Part shown: positions 42,901-54,900 of the stretch, piece by piece | How positions within the stretch are numbered: position 1 is the first letter of the stretch | How the letters are laid out: each line of letters opens with the position of its first letter | Source: Gari tellinella | Taxonomy: Eukaryota > Mollusca > Bivalvia > Cardiida > Psammobiidae | Reading direction: 5' to 3' | Length of the DNA: 64,000 nucleotides | Assembly: GCA_922989275.2 (NCBI GenBank) | Contig: OV277867.1 | Span: 4,526,001-4,590,000 of the forward strand | Notes under the pieces: model-generated | Told to the model about the DNA's origin: nothing | Seen by the model: only the letters and a program-made list of their open reading frames with translations | Database searches by the model: none | Position numbers and translations under genes: made by a program

Positions 42901-45900
42901 ATGTGGTATTTTCCACTAAGTAGTTAACAGAGCACCAGATAAGGGTAGTTTTTCCAAATATAAAATCTTTATTTCTGAATTAAACCCTATGGTGTCACTA
43001 CTCTTTAGAATCGTCTCTCCGAGACGATTCTAATGAGTAGTAACACCATAGGATTTGGTGCAGAAATGAGTGAGAAAATGTTTGATTTGTTGAAATAACT
43101 ACCTCTTATCTGGAGCCCTGGACTAGTACATGTATGTCCATCTAGGCTGCTAGAATTCTAGGTGATATTGAAATGTTATTAGTCTGGACTATCTGTCCCT
43201 GACACTACGTGATGGGTCAGGTTACTCGGGTACACACAAATGATGGCAGCGCTCAGTTGGTTGGACCAGTTACATTAAAGCAAGAAAGAACAACTTAAAA
43301 TTTATCGAGCACATGCTTGATGTCTTAAAATATGATTTCCATGATTCACTTTGTATAAGATATAACAATGATTAGCAATGTCTTTGTGTATTTTGGTGTT
43401 TATCTTGCCTGTACAATGTACAAAACAAGCTATTGCTATAGCCCTGGCAAAGACCCCAATGCTCAGACCTTGAACTAGGGTCTTGGTGTTTAGGTTTTGA
43501 AATCTGCATAATCTGTTTTCTTCAGTGGAGGAATTTATTAAATGCGTAAAACGGTGCATCTATTGAGTAAAGGGTCAAACACATATTCAGGGCTCCAGAT
43601 ATGAGGAGTATTGAAAAAATAAAATCTTTATTTCTGCATTAAACCCTATGGTGTCACTACTCATTAGAATCGTCTCATCGAGACGATTCTAATGAGTAGT
43701 AACATCATAGGATTTGGTGCTGGAATGAGTGAGAAAATGTTGGATTTGTTCAATTTATCTGTAGCCCTGCATATTGCCTGTTATTTTGAAGGAGTGTTCT
43801 TGCCAGGGTTAGTGCCACCAGAGAAATGTCAAGGAAAGGACGGGACTCTGAACAAACCGTTGTGCATCGCATGGAGTAGTTCTGGACATAATCATTACAT
43901 TCCACTGGTGCCAGTCAAAGGTAAGGGGCTATTGTCACTTATAGGCAGGGTTCCAGATAAGGGGAGTATTTCAAAAATAGAAATCTTAATTTCTGCTTTA
44001 AACCCTACCATAGAATTTGGTGCTGATATAAGTGAGAAAATGCTGAATTTGATGAGTTTACTCCCCCTTATCTGGAACCCAGTTATAGGTTAAATAAGTT
44101 TTAACTCTTTTGTGCACAGGATCCCATATATTGGACATGGGCAAACAGTGTAGACTCTGATCAGATGCCGCATAATGCGGCATCTGATCAGAGTCTACAC
44201 TGTTTTCTGATAGGAATTGTATAATAAAACAAAATTGAAAATTTAGACCCCTGTGATAAAAACATTGACTGATCCAATATAATATTATAAGCATGGAAGC
44301 ATCCACTTGGTGCAAATGGGTTTATTATATATACAGTGGAGAATCTGTTATTCTTTCCCAATAAACGCGTTTACGCTAAAACTATTATTTGCAGTGCAAA
44401 CAGTTTGGAGCCAGATCAGACGCCGGGTTACCCGGCGTCTGATCAGGCTCCAAACTGTTTGCCACCAAGATAAATATGAATTATCAGAATTGTCAAAAAG
44501 TTGTACTTTTCTACGTTTTAGTGTTTTGCGTTTGCGTACGTTTGTGTTTAAACGGGAAAGAATAACAGATTCTCCACTGTACAAGTGATCACAACCTGTA
44601 TAACCCTTTACTCCGTAGCTTGTTTCTAGGTTTAAGGACAGGTTACCACTGTAAGCAGGTTGAAAGTAAAGCTGAATGTGTCTGAAGGTGCATTCTGTTT
44701 TACTTTCAGTCTGCTTTAAACTACATGTACCATCTTCAAGAATGAAGAAAATATTTCTTATTTATTGAATAATGGGATAAAGGCTATGCATATAAAGGCT
44801 ACATGTGAGTAAATCAGAATATCATCATTTTGCTGTTATCAGTTTCAAGATCTCCCCACATTCAATGGTCATTCAACCCTTCAATGGTCATTGAACACAA
44901 AAGTTGATTGATATTTATGTTGTAACGAACTATAAATGCTATAACTACCTGGGTAGCTAGTCTTAACGTACCGTTTCATTAATGTACCATTGCCTCAATG
45001 TACCATTTTCAGTCTGAACGTACCATTTTAAAAAAAAAAATAATATTACAACTATAATTGAACATTGACTAGAAAAATGTAAAATAGTGCTTATATATCC
45101 TACTATAAGGCTGTGTTGACTTCTCATCTGCAATAACACAGTTACACTTTTGTAAAAGTTGTCAAAATTTCATCCCCAGCATGCAATGAGTTTAAAAAGA
45201 TACAACATGTACGTATCTGCTTTGTTTTTTTCTACAATCAGGTGTGGATTTTTAGCTCACCTGAGCCAAAGGCTCAAGGTGAGCTATTGGGATGACCCTG
45301 TGTCCGGCGTCCGTCGTGCGTCGTTAGTCGTCCGGCGTGCGTCGTCGTTAACAATTGCTTCAAATGACATCTCCTCCTATACGGCTTGACAGAATTCAAC
45401 CAAACTTACAGAAATGTTCCTTGGGTCAAGTTCTTTCAAATTTGTTCAAAGAATTAAAATCAATGCAGAACTCTGGTTGCCATGGCAACCAAAGTGAAAA
45501 AATAAGGAAATCTTAAAAAATCTTCTTGTCAAAAACTGGAAGGGCCAGAGCTAACATATTTGGCACATAGCATTATCTACTGGTTCTCTATCAAATTTGT
45601 TCAAATTATGCCCCTGGGGTCAAAATTGGCCCCGCCCCGGGGGTCACAGATTTACATAGAGTTATATAGTGAAATTTTCAAACGTCTTCTTCTCTGAAAC
45701 TAATGTGGCCAGAGCATTGATATTTGGCATAGTGACACATCTAGATGTCCTATACGAAAATTGTTCAAATGGTTCTGGTCAGTTGCATAACTAGGTCACA
45801 GGAGCTAAAAATAGATTTTTTTTCATTGAAAACTTAAAAAATCTTCTTGTCTGAAACTACAAGGGCCTGAGCTTAGATATTTGGCACATAGCATCGCCTA

Positions 45901-48900
45901 CAGGTCCTCTATTTAGTTTGTTCAAATTATGCCCCTGGGGTCGAAATTGGCCCCGCCCCGGGGGTCACAGTTTTACATAGAGTTATATAGTGAAATTTTC
46001 AAACGTCTTCTTCTCTGAAACTAATATGGCCAGAGCTTTGATATTTGGTATGGTGACACTTCTAGATGTCCTAAACCAAAATTGTTCAAATGGTTCTGGT
46101 CGGTTGCATAACTAGGTCACAGGAGCTAAAAATAGATTTTTTTCAATGAAAACTTAAAAATCTTCTTTTCTGAAATTACAAGGGCCAGAGCTTAGATATT
46201 TGGCACATACCATCGCCTACAGGTCCTCTATAAAGTTTGTTCAAATTATGCACCTGGGGTCAAAATTGGCCCCACCCCTGGGGTCACAGTTTTACATAGA
46301 GTTATATAGAGAAAATTTGAAACGTCTTCTTCTCTGACACTAATATGGCCAGAGCTTTTATATTCGGTATGGTGACACTTTTAAATATACTTTACATATA
46401 AATATACTTTACATAATTTGTTCAAATTGTTCGGGTCTGTTGCATATCTAGGTCAGTCCTGGACCTAAATTATTATCGCCCTTTTTTCAGCTATTTTCTC
46501 AGGTGAGCGAAATATGCCCCATGGGGCTCTTGTTTAACTACAAATATCATAAATCAATCAAATTAGATTGGGGATAATTATAAACCATTTCTTTATTAAA
46601 AATTATTGTATTATTTTCTATAAATTTTATATAGTGGTACGTTCAGTCTAGAAAAATGGTACATTGAGACTGGTACGTTGAGGCATTGGTACGTTGAGAC
46701 CATAAACCACTACCTGATGGGAGTAAATCAATTAGTAATTCTAGAATCCAGAAAGAGGTGTTAACCCCATAGCCCATTTCTAGTTTTGAAAATAGGTGAC
46801 TACTTAAAGCAGGTTGAAAGTAAAGCAGAATGCGCCTTAAGGCGCATTCTGCTTTCCTTCCAGCCTGCTTTAAGCTTGTATCTGCTAAGCTATAGAAAAT
46901 ATTCTTTTTGGTACATGTTTATGACTGTTAAAATTGAAACTATTTTCTTAAGTTGATGAATAAATGAAATGTGCTAAAAAAGGCGGCTTCTATTGGGGAA
47001 AGGGTTAATAGGGCAGCTAGTGTTTATTTCATGATAGGGCAATGTTGGCTAGGCCCTTTACGCTGGGAAGAAGCAACAGACATTAACAGTGAAGTCAGCT
47101 GGATACTGAATGTAGGCTGAAAGCAAAAGTTAACTCTTTGAACCCTAGTCCCGCATATAGGCGTGCTTTTCAAACAGTGTACATGTGAATAGTACACTTG
47201 TCCTATGCAAACAGTGAAGACCCTGATCAGAGGGCTCCGAAAGGAGCCCTCTGATCAGGGTCTTCACTGTTTGTCACAATGCCAAACATTGACAAAAACA
47301 ACCCTTAAAAGTCAGAAATGGACTAGACTAAAATGGAAACTGGAATTGTCCATTTAAAGTTTCAGGGAGGAAAGAGTTAAAGCATCCACCTGTCATAATA
47401 TGAAATAAATTTTACTTACTAGTAGCAAGTAAAATAACAAGGTATCTATAAAATAATTGGATTAATTGAGATGATATAAAAAATTGAAAATTTACTCGTC
47501 TGAGAATATATTAACCCATTACCCCGTAGCCTGTTACTAGTTTTGAAGATGGGTGACCACTTAAAGCAAGTTGAAAGTAGAGCAGATTGAGAATGTGCCT
47601 AAAAAATTTCAACCTGCTTTAAGCTACCATCTGCTAGAATAAAGTAATTATTTCTTATGAATCATATTCATATCTATATAAAAAAAACTATTTTCTTCCC
47701 GTGAGGATTAAATTAAAGGTGTATTAATGGATTAAAAAACTGGTGGAAAACACTTACAGTGCAGAATCTGTTATTCTTTCCCAATAAACGCGTTTAAGCT
47801 AAAACTATTATTTGCAGTGCAAACAGTTTGGAGCCAGATCAGACGCCGGTAACCCGGCGTCTGATCAGGCTCCAAACTGTTTGCCACCAAGATAAACAAG
47901 AATTATCAGAATTGTCCAAAAGTTATTCTTTTCTACGTTTTAGTGCTTTGCGTTTGCGTTTAAACGGGAAAGAATAACAGATTCTCCACTGTATCAGTCA
48001 GAATGGGGCAGAAGCTCAGACAAAAACACCTGATAAAAAACTCATTAGCCTAACACAGACTCCACAGTAAAAAATGAGAGAAAACCTTATACAGTTGAAC
48101 CTCGTTATCTCAAACTCACTTAATTTGAACAAACCCGTATTTCAAAGTAAAATATGGCTTAACTTTTAACTTTGAAATATGGGTGTGTTCGAACACATAA
48201 TTTTACACAATTTAACCCTTTACCTGATAGTCTATTTCTAGTACTTAAGATAGGTGACTACATAAAGCACATTCTGCTTTACTTTCAGCCTGCCTTAAGC
48301 TATCATATGCTATAATATAGACAATATTCCTCATAATACATATGCATCACTGATTAAATTGGATCTATTTTCTTCAGCGGATGAATAAATCATATCCGCT
48401 AAAAGGCGCTTCTATTGGGGAAAGGGTTAAATAAAGAAATAAGGGATAGTTCAACAAAAGCGGGTTTGAGATATCGAAATTGGACTGTAGTTCATTAGCA
48501 CTATATTTACTTGTATTTGAACTGCTTGTGGTTTCATGCATATTTAACCCTTAGCCTGCCACTCACGACTATAGCTCCATATGCAAACAGCTTGGATCCG
48601 GATGAGACGCCGAGTAACTCGGCGTCTCATCCGGATCCAAGCTGTTTGACACTCTGACAACATTTTCAGCAATTTTGAGCAACTTTGAAGCACTTTGAAA
48701 CTTGAAGCAGACGAGAAATATAGCAGACGACAATTTATTTGGCGGGCTAAGGGTTAATATGGTCAGCTATTATACTGTAGGCCGAGTTCCAGCTAGGCTG
48801 CCATCCTATATGGTACAGAAATCCTGGGGTATGCCAAAAGAGGAGATTAAGAAGTATGTGGAGTTTGACAGCCTGTACAGGTGCTCTGTGGGAGGGGATA

Positions 48901-51900
48901 AGTGTCTAACCGTGAGTACCCTCAATGCTGAAATTGTTGAAAATTGTGGGTGGAGATACTTGGGTCCTTAATTCTTTGTACGCTACACTAACAGACTTTC
49001 GCTAAACGCGTTTGTGATATTTCAACACAGCGGTAGTCAGTGCGAGCACAGTCATGCACTTTGCCACACTATCATACATTTGTAGCCGCTTAAATCAATT
49101 AAAAAACTTTCCCATACTAGACTGCATATATCTTGTTTATTTACTGGTCAAATCGTTTTAACTGATAACAATCTGATATCGTGATAAGTGTGTATCGTTT
49201 CGTGGTGGCAAACGGATGTACTCGCTTTTACAGATGAACGCCGTGTATGCCGTTTACTTTCTGTTTCAAAAATTTACTTGTTTACCATGGAAACTCTTAT
49301 GTTTACCATAGAAACCGTATATATGAAAAGCAAGGATATTACATAAGCTTTATAGGAAAATTGTCCGTTTCTTGGTAAAAATTTAATTTCATATTTACAA
49401 AAAGGCTAAAAATACCCCCTACTTTGTTCTTATAGCAAAGGGGAGTAATTTAGTATAATTTGAGACAGATTAATAGGAGTTGTATTTTCGTGTCTTGCGA
49501 AAATGGCGGATTGAAATGTTTTAGGCTAGTTTGGAAGTGCGCTTGCAGCGGAACATTTATCTGTGCAAACAGTTTGGATCCTGATGAGACGCTGCGCAAT
49601 GTTGCGTCTAAATATCAAGATCCAAACTGTTTGACACTCCAACCCTTTTTTAGAATGAAAATTTGTAAATCTTTGTTTAGAACAGTAGCAGAGAGCAATA
49701 CCCAGCATACTAAGTTTTACCATTCAAGAGTGTTGAACGTTAAGTGTAAGGCAAATGTACTTATAGACTGCCATTTTAAGCTCTTTTAGAGTGTTTCTCA
49801 AACACATCTTGTTACTCAAGATATTTGTTACTCAAGATATTATAGATGATACATGTTCATAATGGGTGGATTTTTAGCTCATCTTTTTACAAAGAAAACA
49901 ATGAGCTATTGTCATCACTCTGGTGTCTACGTCATCATTGTTTGTCCTCGTCGTTGTTTGGTCCGAAATCTTAACGTTAGCCATAACTTTGGAACTACAT
50001 GAAATGTGATACAGACTTTATATTTGGTATGTGTACTCACCTCAGGCTCTAGAAGCTCTTGAGCTCAGTATAATTTGGGTCATTTCAGACAAAGGTCAAA
50101 ATCATTTAGTGGTAAAATAGGTTGAATTTAATATTGGCCATAACTTTTGAACTGCATATGATAGAGAGTCACTTTATATTTGGCATGTGTACCAGACTTA
50201 AGAAGCTCTTGAGCTCAGTACTTGGGTCATGTGCAACAAAGGTCAATGTCATGAAGAGGTCAAATAGGGTCAATTTAACATTGGCCATAACTCTCAAAAT
50301 AACATGTGAGAGAGACTTCATATTGGCTTGTGTACTCAATGCGAGAGCTCAGTACAAGTTAGGTCATGTTCGACAAAGGTCATGGTCATTTAGAGCCCCA
50401 CAGTAGACAGACCGATAACTGGTCAATTCAGATGAAAGTAATAAGAATATTTTGCTGTTCCCTCTTAATCTATTAGAGTTACATTTAACAGATGAGCATT
50501 GGCATCCTGCCTGAGGTGCTCTTGTTATATACAGCGTTCCCTCTCTACAACGGCCCTCCCAACAATGACTCCCTCCTTACAACGACCCTTGCCGCAGTTC
50601 CCTAAATAGGAAGTTATGTCTAACACTTTTACCGCTGCAATATCCTCTGCTTAAAATTGTCGTCTGCTGTTTTCTGTCACAGTTACATATAAGTTGAGAT
50701 TTTGATAGAATACATATACTGACGAGTGTCAAACAGTTTGAATCCAGATCAGACGCCGCCTAACGCGGCGTCTGATCTGGATTCAAGTGGTTTGCAAGTG
50801 TAAGCCAATTCTTATTTTCCCTCTATAACGACTCCCTCAGAACAACACACGCACTCTATGTCTCCCATTGGATGTCATTGTAGAGAGGGATCACTGTATG
50901 AGTGTTCAGTAGGAGACTAGTTGCTACCCATCTGTGTCTATTTCAGGAGAAGTATTTACGTCATTTGGTGAGCACTATGGAGGAGATATTCCAGATGAAG
51001 TACAACGTCAACCCTTCCCTAGTTGCAGATGTTCACCAGTATATCTACAAGTCTTCAGGTTAGTATACAGAGATATTTCACAACCCGTCCCTAGTAGCTG
51101 ATGTTCATCAGTATATCTACAAGTCTTCAGGTTAGTATACAGAGATATTTCACAACCCGGCCCTAGTAGCTGATGTTCACCAGTATATCTGCAAGTCTTC
51201 AGGTTAGTATACAGAGATATTTCACAACCCTTCCCTAGTAGCTGATGTTCATCAGTATATCTACAAGTCTTCAGGTTAGTATACAGAGATATTACAGATG
51301 AAGTACAACGTCAACCCTTCCCCAGTAGCTGATGTTCATCAGTATATCTACAAGTCTTCAGGTTGGTATACAGAGATATTTCACAACCCCTCCCTAGTAG
51401 CTGATGTTCATCAGTATATCTACAAGTCTTCAGGTTAGTATACAGAGATATTTCACAACCCGTCCCTAGTAGCTGATGTTCACCAGTATATCTACAAGTC
51501 TTCAGGTTAGTATACAGAGATATTTCACAACCCGTCCCTAGTAGCTGATGTTCATCAGTTTATCTACAAGTCTTCAGGTTAGTATACAGAGATATTTCAC
51601 AACCCTTCCCTAGTAGCAGATGTTCATCAGTATATCTACAAGTCTTCAGGTTAGTATACAGAGATATTTCACAACCCTTCCCTAGTAGCTGATGTTCATC
51701 AGTATATCTACAAGTCTTCAGGTTAGTATACAGAGATATTTCACAACCCTTCCCTAGTAGCAGATGTTCATCAGTATATCTACAAGTCTTCAGGTTAGTA
51801 TACAGAGATATTTCACAACCCGTCCCTAGTAGCTGATGTTCATCAGTTTATCTACAAGTCTTCAGGTTAGTATACAGAGATATTTCACAACCCTTCCCTA

Positions 51901-54900
51901 GTAGCAGATGTTCATCAGTATATCTACAAGTCTTCAGGTTAGTATACAGAGATATTTCACAACCCTTCCCTAGTAGCTGATGTTCACCAGTATATCTACA
52001 AGTCTTCAGGTTAGTATACAGAGATATTTCACAACCCGTCCCTAGTAGCTGATGTTCATCAGTGTATCTACAAGTCTTCAGGTTAGTATACAGAGATATT
52101 TCACAACCCGTCCCTAGTAGCTGATGTTCATCAGTATATCTACAAGTCTTCAGGTTAGTATACAGAGATATTTCACAACCCGTCCCTAGTAGCTGATGTT
52201 CACCAGTATATCTACAAGTCGTCAGGTTAGTATACAGAGATATTTCACAACCCGGCCCTAGTAGCTGATGTTCATCAGTATATCTACAAGTCTTCAGGTT
52301 AGTATACAGAGATATTTCACAACCCGTCCCTAGTAGCTGATGTTCACCAGTATATCTACAAGTCTTCAGGTTAGTATACAGAGATATTTCACAACCCCTC
52401 CCTAGTAGCTGATGTTCACCAGTATATCTACAAGTCTTCAGGTTAAAATACAGAGATATTTCACAACCCGTCCCTAGTAGCTGATGTTCACCAGTATATC
52501 TACAAGTCTTCAGGTTAGTATACGGAGATATTTCACAACCCGGCCCTAGTAGCTGATGTTCATCAGTATATCTACAAGTCGTCAGGTTAGTATACAGAGA
52601 TATTTCACAACCCGTCCCTAGTAGCTGATGTTCATCAGTTTATCTACAAGTCTTCAGGTTAGTATACAGAGATATTTCACAACCCGTCCCTAGTAGCTGA
52701 TGTTCACCAGTATATCTACAAGTCTTCAGGTTGGTATACAGAGATATTTCAGATGAAGTACAACGTCAACCCTTCCCTAGTAGCTGATGTTCACCAGTAT
52801 ATCTACAAGTCTTCAGGTTGGTATACAGAGATATTTCAGATGAAGTACAACGTCAACCCTTCCCTAGTAGCTGATGTTCACCAGTATATCTACAAGTCTT
52901 CAGGTTAGTATACAGAGATATTTCACAACCCGGCCCTAGTAGCTGATGTTCATCAGTATATCTACAAGTCGTCAGGTTAGTATACAGAGATATTTCACAA
53001 CCCGTCCCTAGTAGCTGATGTTCATCAGTTTATCTACAAGTCTTCAGGTTAGTATACAGAGATATTTCACAACCCGTCCCTAGTAGCTGATGTTCACCAG
53101 TATATCTACAAGTCTTCAGGTTGGTATACAGAGATATTTCAGATGAAGTACAACGTCAACCCTTCCCTAGTAGCAGATGTTCATCAGTATATCTACAAGT
53201 CTTCAGGTTGGTATACAGAGATATTTCACAACCCGTCCCTAGTAGCTGATGTTCATCAGTATATCTACAAGTCTTCAGGTTAGTATACAGAGATATTACA
53301 GATGAAGTACAACGTCAACCCTTCCCTAGTAGCTGATGTTCATCAGTATATCTGCAAGTCTTCAGGTTAGTATACAGAGATATTACAGATGAAGTACAAC
53401 GTCAACCCTTCCCTAGTAGCTGATGTTCATCAGTGTATCTACAAGTCTTCAGGTTAGTATACAGAGATATTCCAGATGAAGTACAACGTCAACCCTTCCC
53501 TAGTAGCTGATGTTCATCAGTATATCTACAAGTCTTCAGGTTGGTATGCAGATATATGGATTGCAGTCACATATTGTGCGTACCCCTCATGGCTGGTGTT
53601 ACCATATCTTCCACTGAAGTGTCTCAACCCTTTGAACCCTAGTAACTTATGTATGCATCATTTGCAAACAGTGTACCTGAGAAAAGTACACTTGTCTTAT
53701 GCAAATAGGGAATAACCTGATCAGAGGGATTTTAAAGGAGCCCTCTGATCAGGGTCTATTCTGTTTGTCACATTGCACTGCATTGACAAAAACAACCCTA
53801 TATGGTCAACAAATGGACTACATTAATTTTGGAGCTGAAATTGTTCATTTAAAGGTTCAGGGAGATAAGGCTTAACCCTTTACCCAATAGAAGCTTCTTT
53901 TAGCACATTTAATTCATTTCTACACTGAAGAAAATAGTTCCCATTTATACAGTTATGAATATGTATTAATATATATTTTTTATATGTTTTAGCAGAAAAT
54001 AGCTTAAAGCTGGCTGAAAGTAAAGCAGAATGCGCCTTAAGGCGCATTATGCTTTACTTTCAGCCTGCTTTAAGGGATCAGCTATATTCAATACTAGAAA
54101 GGGCATATAAGGTAAAGGGTTAAAAAGCACATCTACCTACTCCTCCACATCTTACAAACAAATATTCACTTATGGTCTTGAGTACAGCTTGCAGCTTAAG
54201 TTAAACCTTTGAAGTCTAGTCCCGCATATAGGCGTCCTTTTCAAACAGTGTACATATGAGTTGTACACTTGTCCTGTGCAAACAGTGAAGACCCAGATCA
54301 GAGGGCTCCGAAAGGAGCCCTCTGATCAGGGTCTTCACTGTTTGTCATAATGCCAAACATTAACAAAAACGACCCTTAAAGGCCAAAAATTGACTAGACT
54401 CAAATGGAAACTGGAATCGTCCATTTAAAGTTTCAGGGAGGAAAGAGTTAAAGCATTATGAAGGTAAAGCAGGAATCCCCCGAAGGAACAATAACATGCA
54501 ATAGAAATAGTTTGATATTGGTGGTTTGAACTTTTGGCTGTATAGGGAGTAAAGGGTTAACAGGTGGATGCTTAAAGCAGGCTGAAAGTAAAGCAGGTAA
54601 CCCCTAACCTTAAGCTTTAAGCTGCCATCTGCTAGGACATAGAAAGTATTTCTTATGGTACTTATTCATGACTATAAAATAGGACTATTTTCTTTAGTGA
54701 AGGAATAAATTAAAGGCGTAAAAAGCCATATGTATTGGTTATCTTGACATTATCTAGATCTGTGTGTCTTTGTTTCTCCAGGTATTGTCGGAGTGCAGCC
54801 CACGGAGGTGATAGAGAGAACCCAGAATGCTGTACAGGAGAAGCAGTTGTACAAGTGTCTCATGTGTCAGGCTCTGTTTGAGTACATTCTGCCCAGGGAA

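Noticed and set aside
50947..53550. CRISPR-like regularly spaced repeat
   Set aside because: The host is a eukaryote, the units are contiguous without variable spacers, and the unit is a piece of exon 4 with its donor.
53476..53715. Open frame at the array end as an alternative VCPIP1 exon 4
   Set aside because: It is the last minisatellite unit reading through a GGTTGG variant; it lacks the acceptor and the N-terminal half of the exon. Transcript data could change this view.
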